Positions 46,301 to 54,124 of a stretch of DNA of 64,000 bases are shown here, piece by piece; the first letter of the stretch is position 1; every line of letters begins with the position of its first letter. The position numbers and the translations under genes are program-made. A model generated the notes under the pieces. It was given only the letters and a program-made list of their open reading frames with translations, searched no databases and had not been told where the DNA came from. This stretch comes from Cellulophaga sp. 20_2_10. Lineage in GTDB: Bacteria > Bacteroidota > Bacteroidia > Flavobacteriales > Flavobacteriaceae. Location: positions 343,561-407,560 of the forward strand of contig NZ_JAMCOJ010000002.1 in assembly GCF_023476645.1 (NCBI RefSeq). Reading direction: 5' to 3'.

Positions 46301-46500
46301 TACCAGAAGCAATGTTAGAAAAGACATTTATTAATAGTGTAAGCGTTTCTTTAATTGCAAGAAACTTATTCTACATTTCAAGAAGTATAGATAATGTAGA
46401 CCCAGAAAGTACATATAATGTAGGTAACTCACAAGGGTTAGAATATTTTGGTGTACCATCAACTAGAAACTATGGTTTTAGTCTAAATGTAAAATTTTAA
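43393..46500 (+). CDS. SusC/RagA-family TonB-dependent outer membrane transporter
   Basis: Imports oligosaccharides across the outer membrane together with the SusD lipoprotein encoded next. The 1035-residue product has a signal peptide (TTGMVAQ), a carboxypeptidase-regulatory-like domain (SKTVTGTVTDESGMPLLGVN, about 24-100), and a TonB-box/plug region (GEVVVTALGIKKEAKALGYS, then SLQGKVAGVNITQNSTGAAG). A 22-strand-type barrel follows to a C-terminal Phe (FSLNVKF). It sits 261 bases after the GH92 gene, a gap that may carry its own promoter, and 4 bases before susD. Confidence 0.96.
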   Translation: MQRKTHYLLLFVLFLLTTGMVAQSKTVTGTVTDESGMPLLGVNVLEKGTSNGTSTDFDGKYTITVADESSVLEFTSIGYTLKTSFVTGKTTVNVTMAEDAEQLGEVVVTALGIKKEAKALGYSLTEVGGDELSNVKQVSAINSLQGKVAGVNITQNSTGAAGSSRVIIRGNSTLTGNNQPLYVVDGIPIGNDNNGSSGTYGGSDGGDGISSINPDDIATVSVLKGGAAAALYGSRAGNGVIIITTKNGSQKKGLGVEISSSVTFDEVDTSLTDFQTTYGQGTRGRVPSNQSEAFDLGLSSWGPKLDGSSVVQWDGVERPYSYAGDNREHFYRTGTTFINTIAITSGSENMSYRLSVSDLDNEDIVPNSGINRKSFSLNTSAVLADKLTSQVNVKYIVENATNRPRLSDAPGNANYSVALLSPNIDVRDMNPGANPDGSERGYSANIYSQNPYYAAYNFSNEDSKNRIIASTSLRYEILDWLYASTRVGVDHYTRKATNVEPWGTAYKVLGGMTETEGRYTQIDADVMLGVNKAITDKFTIDGLLGANSNHIKTENLYLGGDNFVVPGFEDISNLRDQSRSRDYQERKISGIYGSLGFAYDKWAYLTFTGRNDWFSTLSYPGKTTPNNEFYFSVNSSIILSDVLELPSFIDFLKIRGGYSGVAGGGDSAYQLSPTYQIFGQGHQGQTLGRINGSSVPNADLVPWEKDETEIGLDLRLFGSRLSLDVAYYQNETTKDIVNISTSVFSGYDSATANIGSLENKGIEFLISGTPIKTEDFSWNTSFNGAYNKSEVTATNDDGNPISLDEPRTQNARITHIVGEPYGSIVGVSYNRDDTGNIIYDIDSDGVPIAQEGERKILGEGVPPLTLGWSNTFRYKDFNLGFLIDGKFGGQILSGTNALGYSTGLHKTTLEGRENGLEVSGIDGDTALPFTTTVAPEDLQTYYGRVSRIAEEFVEDSDYIKFRELSIGYTLPEAMLEKTFINSVSVSLIARNLFYISRSIDNVDPESTYNVGNSQGLEYFGVPSTRNYGFSLNVKF

Positions 46501-46504
46501 GAAC

Positions 46505-47989
46505 ATGAGAAAAATATTATTTATATTATCATTTGTATTAGTTCTTGGAGCCTGTGATAAGGGTTTTGAAGAGTTAAACGTGAACCCTACTGCACCAAAT
46601 CAGGTGCCAGTTACAACCAAATTTAGCGCAGCACAGTTGTATACTTCTGGTGAGCGTTATGAAAACTGGAGAGCAAATTTAATTTACTCTTCTACAATGA
46701 TGCAACATTTGTCTACTACCGCTGGTTACTGGTCAGGAGATAAGTATACGTGGAATAAAGGGTATGCTTCTTCTATGATAGACCGTATTTACGGCAATGC
46801 TATTAAAACTGTAGAAGATATGCTTGTTCAATTAGATGAAGAAGAGCAGCCAGAAGAAATGAAAGCTATTACTAGAATAATGAGAGTTTTTATTTACCAC
46901 AGATTAACAGATTTGTATGGTGATGTTCCTTACTCAGAAGCTGGTAAAGCTGTTATTACTGGTAACTTAACTCCTAAATATGACAAGCAAAGCGATATTT
47001 ATGCAGATATGTTAAAAGAATTAGAAGAATCTGTAGCCGCTTTAGGTTCTGGAACTTCTGGTTTTGGAGATGCAGATTTAATGTTTCAAGGAGACCAGGC
47101 TAAATGGAAAAGATTTGGTAATTCTATGATGCTTAGATTAGGTCTACGTTTAATAAAAGTAGATGCTAGTGCTTCTGAGGCTTGGGTAACTAAAGCTATA
47201 ACAGGTGGTGTCATGGAGTCTAATGCAGATATTGCTTACATACAGCATACTGTTGGACCAGAAGGGATTAATAAAAATGGTAATGGAGAAGCTTTTTCAG
47301 CGGATAGTAATCCTCGTATGAGTAAGACTTTTGTAGACTTTTTACAAGACGATCCTAGATTGCCAATTTTAGCTGCTCGTAGAAGTGATGGTAGTACTGC
47401 TATTGCAGATCTTAAAGGTTTACCTAATGGTTTAGATAGTCAGTTATTAGAAGAAGCAACAGGAGAATTAGATACAGATTTGTATGCAGAACCTAATAGA
47501 AGTATTATTACTGGTGAAGGTGCTCCAATGTTTTACCAAACATATGCAGAGGTAGAATTTATGTTAGCAGAAGCAGCAGAGCGTTGGGGCTTAGCTGGTG
47601 GTGATGCAGAGGTACATTACAATGCAGGTGTAAGAGCAGCAATGAAAATGTTATCAATTTATGGTGATGATGCTATTATTGCAGATGCAGACATAGATAC
47701 ATATTTAACTAATAACCCGTTTGATGCAGCTAATGCTATAGAGCAGATTAATACACAGTATTGGGCTGCCACTTTCTTAAATGAATATGAAGCTTTCGCA
47801 AACTGGAGAAGAGTAGGTTTTCCTAATTTAACACCAACAAATTACCCAGGTAATGAAACAGGTGGAACCATACCAAGAAGACTTACATATGCAACTAGCG
47901 AACAAAGTAATAACCCAGAGAACTATGCAGCAGCAATAGCTTCTCAAGGACCAGATGTACTTACAACAAGAGTATGGTGGGATAAATAA
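46505..47989 (+). CDS. SusD/RagB-like outer membrane lipoprotein (SusD-like_2 type)
   Basis: A 494-residue glycan-binding lid of the SusCD importer. The lipobox is VLGAC (Cys17), followed by DKGFEELNVNPTAPNQVP, the characteristic start of the SusD-like_2 subfamily. TPR-like helices and typical blocks follow: MRVFIYHRLTDLYGDVPYSE, QGDQAKWKRFGNSMMLRLGL, MFYQTYAEVEFMLAEAAERW and ANWRRVGFPNL. It is translated four bases after SusC and is followed by a strong terminator, so the SusCD transcript ends here. Confidence 0.95.
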   Translation: MRKILFILSFVLVLGACDKGFEELNVNPTAPNQVPVTTKFSAAQLYTSGERYENWRANLIYSSTMMQHLSTTAGYWSGDKYTWNKGYASSMIDRIYGNAIKTVEDMLVQLDEEEQPEEMKAITRIMRVFIYHRLTDLYGDVPYSEAGKAVITGNLTPKYDKQSDIYADMLKELEESVAALGSGTSGFGDADLMFQGDQAKWKRFGNSMMLRLGLRLIKVDASASEAWVTKAITGGVMESNADIAYIQHTVGPEGINKNGNGEAFSADSNPRMSKTFVDFLQDDPRLPILAARRSDGSTAIADLKGLPNGLDSQLLEEATGELDTDLYAEPNRSIITGEGAPMFYQTYAEVEFMLAEAAERWGLAGGDAEVHYNAGVRAAMKMLSIYGDDAIIADADIDTYLTNNPFDAANAIEQINTQYWAATFLNEYEAFANWRRVGFPNLTPTNYPGNETGGTIPRRLTYATSEQSNNPENYAAAIASQGPDVLTTRVWWDK

Positions 47990-48016
47990 TTTTTTAGTGT
48001 AATTATTTAGTTTTTT

Positions 48017-48049
48017 AAAAGAGGAGGGAATTATTCCTCCTCTTTTTTT
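48017..48049 (+). terminator. Rho-independent terminator after susD
   Basis: Stem GAGGAGG(G)AA / TTCCTCCTC with one bulged base, A-run in front and a T run behind. It separates the SusCD unit from the second GH92 gene. Confidence 0.9.
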
Positions 48050-48124
48050 AGTTACAATAAGAGCGCAAATAGCCTTAAATTAGTAAAATATTTCCTATTC
48101 AAAATAGTGTAACAATCTCAAAAA

Positions 48125-50428
48125 ATGAAATTAACAAAAATACTTTTTCCCCTAATTGTACTTGTAAACACAGCCATATTTGCTCAAAGTAAATCGGCAA
48201 TATCTTATGTAGATTATGTAAACCCATTGGTAGGTTCAGATTCTGAGTTTGCTTTATCTAACGGTAATACGTACCCAGCAATTGCTACGCCTTGGGGAAT
48301 GAACTTTTGGACACCCCAAACAGGTAAAATGGGAGACGGCTGGGGATATACCTATGATGCTTTAAAACTTAGAGGTTTTAAACAAACGCATCAACCAAGT
48401 CCGTGGATCAATGATTATGCTGCTTTTTCCTTGTTTCCGGAAACAGGAAAATTAAAAATTAATGAAGATGATAGGGCTTCTTGGTATTCGCATAAATCAG
48501 AAATTAGTAAACCGCATTACTATAGCGCGTATTTGGCAGATTATGATGTAACTACAGAAATTACACCAACCGAAAGAGGAGCACAGTTTAGGTTTACATT
48601 TCCGGAGTCTAAAAAATCTCATATTCTTGTAGATGGTTTTTTTAAAGGGTCTATGGTAAAAATAATACCAGAAGAGCGTAAAATTATTGGCTATTGTAGA
48701 AATAATAGTGGTGGTGTGCCAGATAATTTTCACAATTACTTTGTCTTAGTTTTTGATAAAGATTTTGATGAGGTTCTAACGTGGAAAAAAGAAAAAGAAG
48801 GTAAAGAACAAACATCTTCTAGCAAAGAAGCAGAAGGCTATCACGTTGGTGCTGCAATTAGTTTTTCTACAAAAGATGGCGAGCAGGTTACGGCAAAAGT
48901 GGCATCGTCTTTTATAAGTTTAGAGCAAGCAGAGATCAACTTAAAAAGAGAAATTGGTAGTGATAGTTTTGATCGGACTAAAGAGAAAGCTGCAACTGCA
49001 TGGAATAAAGAATTAGGACGTATGGAGGTAGCTGGTGGTACTGTAGAACAATACAGAACATTTTATACAGCTTTGTATCGTGTGTTATTATTCCCTAGAA
49101 AATTTTATGAGTTAAATGCTGCAGACGAAATAGTACATTATAGTCCTTACAATGGTAAAGTTTTACCTGGTTATATGTTTACAGATAATGGCTTTTGGGA
49201 TACGTTTAGAGCTGTTTTTCCATTCTTTACTATCATGTATCCAGATTACTTAAGTAATGTAATGCAAGGCCTAGTAAATACATATAACGAAAGTGGTTGG
49301 TTGCCAGAATGGGCAAGTCCAGGACATAGAGATTGTATGATAGGGTCTAACTCTGCCATAAATATTACAGATGCATATTTAAGAGGTATTAGAGGTTTTG
49401 ATATTGAGACCTTGTATGAGGCCGTTGTTAAAAACTCAACAAGTAAAGGACCTGTTAATTCTGTAGGTCGTTTTGGAGCTGAATTTTATAATGATTTGGG
49501 CTATGTTCCTTATGATGTTGGCGTAAACGAAAATGCTGCACGTACATTAGAGTATGCATATGCAGATTGGAGTATAGCAGAATTAGGAGAAGCTTTAGGA
49601 AAACCTAAAAAAGAGGTAAAATTGTTTAGAGAACGTTCTTTAAATTATAAAAATGTATTTGACCCTAAAATTGGTTTTATGCGTGGTAAAAATAAAGATG
49701 GTTCTTGGGCAACTACATACACGCCAGATAAATGGGGGGATGCTTTTACAGAAGGTGCTGCGTGGCATTGGACGTGGTGTGTTTTTCACGATCCGTTAGG
49801 GTTAGCAGATGACTTTGGTGGTGTAGACAAAATGCGTTCTAGATTAGACGATGTTTTTACAACAGCACCAACTTTTAACGATTCTTATTACGGACAACAA
49901 ATACATGAAATTACAGAAATGTTAGTTGCAGATATGGGGCAATATGCACACGGAAACCAACCCATACAACACGCAATTTATTTGTATAATTGGTTAGAGC
50001 AACCTTGGAAAACGCAAATGCACACACGTAATGTAATGGATAAATTATATTCTTCTGCACCAGATGGTTTGTGTGGTGATGAGGATAACGGACAAACATC
50101 TGCTTGGTACGTATTTTCTGCAGTTGGTTTTTACCCTGTAACCCCAGGAACGGGTGAATATGCTCTGGGTAGTCCTTTGTTTAAAAGTATAAAAATGCAT
50201 TTAAGAAATGGTAAAACTTTTACAGTAAACGCAGCAGAGAATACTAAAGAGAATATTTATATTGATGCAGTACAGAAAAACGGAAGTAGTTATGCTAAAA
50301 ACTATATTACGTTTGATGATATTATGGATGGTACAACATACGATTTTAGTATGAAAAATGTGCCAAATAAGAGTAGAGGTACAGCTAAAGAAGCTAAGCC
50401 ATACTCTATGTCAGTTACTAAAAAATAG
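48125..50428 (+). CDS. GH92 alpha-mannosidase-like enzyme, second copy
   Basis: A 767-residue exported GH92 protein (signal VNTAIFAQ). Motifs are in the usual order: VDYVNPLVGSDSEFALSNGN, LKLRGFKQTHQPSPWINDYA, MFTDNGFWDTFRAVFPFF, SGWLPEWASPGHRDCMIGSN, TEGAAWHWTWCVFHD and GLCGDEDNGQTSAWYVFSAV. It is only distantly similar to the copy upstream of SusC. The block that reads GNDDTG there is GDEDNG here, and WQY becomes WHW, so the two enzymes probably differ in linkage preference. It lies after a terminator, so it needs its own promoter. It is the last gene of the locus. Confidence 0.93.
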   Translation: MKLTKILFPLIVLVNTAIFAQSKSAISYVDYVNPLVGSDSEFALSNGNTYPAIATPWGMNFWTPQTGKMGDGWGYTYDALKLRGFKQTHQPSPWINDYAAFSLFPETGKLKINEDDRASWYSHKSEISKPHYYSAYLADYDVTTEITPTERGAQFRFTFPESKKSHILVDGFFKGSMVKIIPEERKIIGYCRNNSGGVPDNFHNYFVLVFDKDFDEVLTWKKEKEGKEQTSSSKEAEGYHVGAAISFSTKDGEQVTAKVASSFISLEQAEINLKREIGSDSFDRTKEKAATAWNKELGRMEVAGGTVEQYRTFYTALYRVLLFPRKFYELNAADEIVHYSPYNGKVLPGYMFTDNGFWDTFRAVFPFFTIMYPDYLSNVMQGLVNTYNESGWLPEWASPGHRDCMIGSNSAINITDAYLRGIRGFDIETLYEAVVKNSTSKGPVNSVGRFGAEFYNDLGYVPYDVGVNENAARTLEYAYADWSIAELGEALGKPKKEVKLFRERSLNYKNVFDPKIGFMRGKNKDGSWATTYTPDKWGDAFTEGAAWHWTWCVFHDPLGLADDFGGVDKMRSRLDDVFTTAPTFNDSYYGQQIHEITEMLVADMGQYAHGNQPIQHAIYLYNWLEQPWKTQMHTRNVMDKLYSSAPDGLCGDEDNGQTSAWYVFSAVGFYPVTPGTGEYALGSPLFKSIKMHLRNGKTFTVNAAENTKENIYIDAVQKNGSSYAKNYITFDDIMDGTTYDFSMKNVPNKSRGTAKEAKPYSMSVTKK

Positions 50429-50456
50429 GTTATAATTTTAAGAACTGGGTTATGTT

Positions 50457-51731
50457 TTAGTCAAGCGTAACCCAAGTTCCTAAATGAGCCTTATTGCTTA
50501 ATGTATACCCTACTTTGTATGCATTCTCTGTTATTTCTATAATTTTCCCAGGTGCAGGTATAATGTTATTTTTTAAAAGTAATGTATTGTAGATTGCTAG
50601 ATCTTTAGCAGAAATTACCTTTCCATTTTTTTTAATATTGGTGCCGTTAATTTCTAAAAGAAACTTCTCTTTTAAGGAAGATATATATCCTTTTTCTTTT
50701 AAGTTTTTTAAGAAATTAGTTAAGCTGGCATTGGCATTAAGAACTACAATGTTAGAATTTGTTTTGTAAAACGAGAAAGTATTGTTTTTGGTAATATTAT
50801 ATTTTGCTAAAATATTTTTATACTTCGCAATTTGGTTGTTATTTAGTTTAGTACCATTAATATATACTCCACTATGGTCTGCATTGCAAGCAATGTCATC
50901 CTTAGATGTTATTATACGGTCACTTAAAAGAGCAGATACTAGCTCTTTTTGCGCAGTAGGCCAGGTATAATTGTTGGCGTTTTGTGTAGTACTACTTAAA
51001 AATGTTTTATCACTATTTAATAGCGTTTTTAAAGGTGCACTAATGGCACCTTTATGACTAGCTTCTGTACTAATATTTGCAGCCTTTTCTGCTAAGCGTT
51101 TTGCTTCTTCTGCAATATGCATAGCATCTTCTTGGTAGCTTTTTAAGTTTGCTTGCTCTATACGTTTTGCCTCTTGTTGTATTCTGGTAGCTTCACGTTG
51201 CATTCTTTCTGCATCTCTAAGTAACTTATCAGCTTCACGCTGTAATTCTTCTGCTTCACGCTTTGTATCACTATTGCCAGTAATTGCTGTTTTTAAAGTT
51301 TTTCCTAGGGCTTCAAATTTATGAATTAGCGTAGCAGAAGCAACGTTTTTATCTAAGAATATTGTTAATTTTTTTGAGGTGAATTCTACATTGTAAACTT
51401 CATTATCATCGGCATTAGAAATCCAAGTATAAGAGTTTCCAGACTTTACCATTTTTTTAGATTCTAATTCATTTTTTAAGATGGATAAAAGGTCTGTATA
51501 TCTTTTACTAGGAAATTTTGCTTTAAACTTATAGCTCCTATTTGTATTGCTAATGGCTATAGATACGTTGCCACTATAATCATCACTATTTGTGCTAGAG
51601 TAAGAAACCGTACTAGAGCTTGTTGTGTGTGTTACTGGTGGTGCTGGAGGTGTGGGTACTGTTTGCCCTAAAGCATTATGTATTGTAAAAAATAAGGCTA
51701 TTTGTATTGCTACTATTGTTACTGTTTTCAT
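50457..51731 (-). CDS. Exported coiled-coil protein of unknown function
   Basis: A 424-residue protein with a signal peptide (ALFFTIHNALGQ) and a Pro/Ser/Thr linker. Residues of about 50-150 form a beta-rich domain (VSIAISNTNRSYKFKAKFPS). Residues 155-225 are a strongly charged heptad coiled coil (REAEELQREADKLLRDAERM and QREATRIQQEAKRIEQ). A C-terminal domain has two similar halves (GVYINGTKLNNNQIAKYKNIL and EINGTNIKKNGKVISAKDLA). I do not recognise it. It is 49 bases downstream of the OmpR-type regulator on the same strand, so it may be part of that signalling operon. Confidence 0.75.
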   Translation of the reverse strand: MKTVTIVAIQIALFFTIHNALGQTVPTPPAPPVTHTTSSSTVSYSSTNSDDYSGNVSIAISNTNRSYKFKAKFPSKRYTDLLSILKNELESKKMVKSGNSYTWISNADDNEVYNVEFTSKKLTIFLDKNVASATLIHKFEALGKTLKTAITGNSDTKREAEELQREADKLLRDAERMQREATRIQQEAKRIEQANLKSYQEDAMHIAEEAKRLAEKAANISTEASHKGAISAPLKTLLNSDKTFLSSTTQNANNYTWPTAQKELVSALLSDRIITSKDDIACNADHSGVYINGTKLNNNQIAKYKNILAKYNITKNNTFSFYKTNSNIVVLNANASLTNFLKNLKEKGYISSLKEKFLLEINGTNIKKNGKVISAKDLAIYNTLLLKNNIIPAPGKIIEITENAYKVGYTLSNKAHLGTWVTLD

Positions 51732-51780
51732 AAGTTTTTGTTTTTAGTTTCTGCTTAATGCAGAAGTTTGTGACTACATT

Positions 51781-52491
51781 TTACTCCTTAATTTTAAATG
51801 TTAGACCAACACCACGCGCACTCTCTATAGAGATGTTGTTGTCTTCTTTAAAATATTTACGGAGTCTACTAATAAAAACATCCATACTGCGACCAGAGAA
51901 AAAATCGTCTGTACCCCAAACAGCAGTAAGCAGATCATCTCTTTTTACCATTTGGTTTTTATGTTCAAAAAAATAGGCTATTAACTGTGCTTCTTTTTCT
52001 GTAAGTCGTTGTGTGGTGTTGTTAAAAAGTAATTGGTAATTAACAGGGTTAAAAACATAGGCGCCTATGTTGTAACTACTGTTGCTTTTTGATTGATGAA
52101 TGTTTTTTTGTGTTCTTTTTAATATATTTTTTAATCGTAGTATTAGTATATCTGCTTCAAAGGGTTTTACGATATAATCGTCCGCTCCAAGCTTTAAGCC
52201 TTTGATCTTATCTTCTTTCATTTTTTTGGCAGTTAAAAAAACAAAAGGAGTTTCTGGACTGTTGTTTATTATTTTTTCGGCTAAGGTAAAACCATCCATT
52301 TTTGGCATCATAACATCAAAAACACAAATGTCAAAAGGGTTGTTGTTGCTTGCTTCTTTTGTAAAAAAGTCTAACGCTTCTTTTCCATCTTTAGCCCAGG
52401 TAACCGCAAAATCGTGAATTTCTAAGTATTGCTTTAAAATACTTCCAAAATCAAAATCGTCCTCGGCTAATAAAACAGTTGTGTTTTGCAT
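51781..52491 (-). CDS. OmpR/PhoB-family response regulator
   Basis: A 236-residue regulator. The receiver domain has LLAEDDFDFG, phospho-acceptor Asp59 (CVFDVMMPKMDGF), Thr/Lys switch residues (FLTAKK, VKPF). The winged-helix DNA-binding domain (about 140-235) contains LTEKEAQLIAYFFEHKNQMV, DDLLTAVWGTDDFFSGRSMD and VFISRLRKYF. Its start overlaps the kinase stop by one base (TAATG arrangement). Regulators of this family bind direct repeats spaced by one helical turn, and such repeats lie upstream of this operon and of the divergent gene. Confidence 0.94.
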   Translation of the reverse strand: MQNTTVLLAEDDFDFGSILKQYLEIHDFAVTWAKDGKEALDFFTKEASNNNPFDICVFDVMMPKMDGFTLAEKIINNSPETPFVFLTAKKMKEDKIKGLKLGADDYIVKPFEADILILRLKNILKRTQKNIHQSKSNSSYNIGAYVFNPVNYQLLFNNTTQRLTEKEAQLIAYFFEHKNQMVKRDDLLTAVWGTDDFFSGRSMDVFISRLRKYFKEDNNISIESARGVGLTFKIKE

Positions 52492-53882
52492 TAGTTTATA
52501 GGTGTTTTAATGGTAAATGTTGTTCCTTTATGTAATTGGCTCTCTATTGTAATAGTACCATTGTGGGCATTTATTATTTGTTTTGTATAATAGAGTCCTA
52601 GTCCTAATCCTTTTACATTGTGTAAGTTACCCTCTGTAACTCTATAAAATTTATCAAAAATTAAAGTTTGTTTTTTTTCTGATATTCCAATGCCATTATC
52701 GCTAATTTTAATACAATACTCACCATTTTTATGCTCTGTTTTTATACTGATTTCTATAGATTCTGTGCCATATTTTACTGCATTTTCTAAAATATTGAGC
52801 AATGCTGTTGTAAAATGAAACTTATCTATACGCAACAAAACTTCTGGAGTACAAACTTTGTTTACAATGGTAACATCTTGTTGCTGTACAGATAGTTTAA
52901 AATCTTCGATTAAATTTTTAAAATATTCGTTATCTATAACTTGTTCTCTGTTTAAAACAATTTCTTCAGCGCTAAGACTATTGGTCATTACCTGGTCTAT
53001 TAGTTTTTGCAAACGTTCATTTTGCCTGTCTACAATATTAAGTGTGCTATTAAAAATTGCTTCGTTATTCTTAATTTCTGATTTTTTTAAACTTTTAGAA
53101 GCAATACTTAATGTTGCTAATGGCGTTTTTAACTCGTGCGTAATGTTGTTTATAAAGTCGGTCTTAATCGCTGTTATTTTTTTCTGTGTTATTAGGTTTT
53201 TTATAGAGTAATATAAAAGACCAATAACTATTAAAAATAAGAGCACGGAGGCAAAGAGTAAAAATGCCATTCTTTTATATACAATGCTTTTCCACTCTTT
53301 AATTACTATTTTATTTTCCGATTTAACCTCTAGATCAAATGTGTTTATTTTTATTTCACCTTCAATTTTTTCTACAAACTCTTGTTCAGAAAACCATTTG
53401 GCATTATTTATTGTTGTGGCATTTTTACCATCAAACTTTTCCCCAAATAATCTAGATTGATTTTTGCTTGCCGAAAATATAGTGTCGTTTTCAATTTTAT
53501 CTAAAAGAACAACGCTGGTTAAATTCATTTTAAAATTTACGTCATACCCTAAATTAACTTTTTTTAATTCTTCTTTAAATATTCTTTTAAACTCGGTATT
53601 TAAACTGTCACTCTTTTCATTAGATCTACTTATAATTTCGGCTTTAGAGATGCGATTGTTTTTATAATCTGCTATGTTATTTTTTAAATCGTCTCCCCAA
53701 ATATTATATAAAGAATCTAGTTTAGGGTTGTCATCTATAATAGAAATAACATCTGTTGTCTCGTTAATAAATGCCTTCTTTTTTAGTTGATAGGTATTGT
53801 TTATTAGGTATGCCTGTATAGAGGATAACGCTACTAAAACGAGTATAGCTGTACTTATTAATATGGTTGTTTTGTTTTTCAT
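52491..53882 (-). CDS. Sensor histidine kinase (HisKA type)
   Basis: A 463-residue membrane sensor from the ATG at 53880-53882. Ten earlier in-frame codons exist but begin with an unlikely basic/Cys stretch. One helix lies near residues 6-26, then a periplasmic domain of about 180 residues, then a second helix near 210-230. The kinase core has the phospho-acceptor His in NNITHELKTPLATLSIASKS (about 250), the N box NILENAVKYG, ISDNGIGISE and GLGLGLYYTKQIINAHNG. It is co-transcribed with the regulator and is first in the operon. The signal is unknown. Confidence 0.92.
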   Translation of the reverse strand: MKNKTTILISTAILVLVALSSIQAYLINNTYQLKKKAFINETTDVISIIDDNPKLDSLYNIWGDDLKNNIADYKNNRISKAEIISRSNEKSDSLNTEFKRIFKEELKKVNLGYDVNFKMNLTSVVLLDKIENDTIFSASKNQSRLFGEKFDGKNATTINNAKWFSEQEFVEKIEGEIKINTFDLEVKSENKIVIKEWKSIVYKRMAFLLFASVLLFLIVIGLLYYSIKNLITQKKITAIKTDFINNITHELKTPLATLSIASKSLKKSEIKNNEAIFNSTLNIVDRQNERLQKLIDQVMTNSLSAEEIVLNREQVIDNEYFKNLIEDFKLSVQQQDVTIVNKVCTPEVLLRIDKFHFTTALLNILENAVKYGTESIEISIKTEHKNGEYCIKISDNGIGISEKKQTLIFDKFYRVTEGNLHNVKGLGLGLYYTKQIINAHNGTITIESQLHKGTTFTIKTPIN

Positions 53883-53900
53883 TGGTTTTTTTCTGCACCT

Positions 53901-53908
53901 CAAAAGTA
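53901..53908 (-). promoter_or_regulatory. Candidate -7 promoter box of the histidine kinase operon
   Basis: Read on the minus strand, TACTTTTG matches TAnnTTTG. It lies 18 bases before the kinase start. The TTAACC boxes and dyads at 53935-53967 lie just upstream of it. Confidence 0.4.
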
Positions 53909-53945
53909 CCAATAAACCTAGATTAAGTAATACAAACGGAAGCCG

Positions 53946-53962
53946 TTAACCCTTCATTAACG
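53946..53962. promoter_or_regulatory. Direct repeat TTAACC/TTAACG spaced 11 bp (kinase-proximal cluster)
   Basis: TTAACC at 53946-53951 and TTAACG at 53957-53962 start exactly 11 bp apart. The second unit is also half of a perfect 12-bp palindrome ATTAACGTTAAT. This layout fits an OmpR-family regulator site, possibly autoregulatory. Confidence 0.5.
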
Positions 53963-54041
53963 TTAATATATGCTGTGTTTACCGTGTTTATAGGTCTTTT
54001 CCTTTTTTGTTAATTATTTAAAGCATCTAGTGGTCTTTGCA

Positions 54042-54069
54042 TTAACCGCCCTTTAACCTTGGGTTAACC
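54042..54069. promoter_or_regulatory. Three direct TTAACC repeats at 11-bp phasing upstream of the DUF5916 gene
   Basis: TTAACC occurs at 54042, 54053 and 54064, each start 11 bp from the last, so all lie on one face of the helix. The last unit sits 21 bases before CACATTTG (54091-54098), a near match to the Bacteroidota -7 box. It therefore occupies the usual -33 region. Probable binding site of the divergently encoded OmpR-type regulator. Confidence 0.6.
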
Positions 54070-54124
54070 AACTTATTAGTAGAACAACCTCACATTTGCC
54101 GCATCAATAAAAAAACAATCAATT

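Noticed and set aside
50442-50479. Inverted repeat GAACTGGGTTA / TAACCCAAGTTC at the end of the second GH92 gene
   Set aside because: It has a bulge, a long loop and no clear T run, and it overlaps the coding end of the opposite gene. It is too weak to call a terminator.
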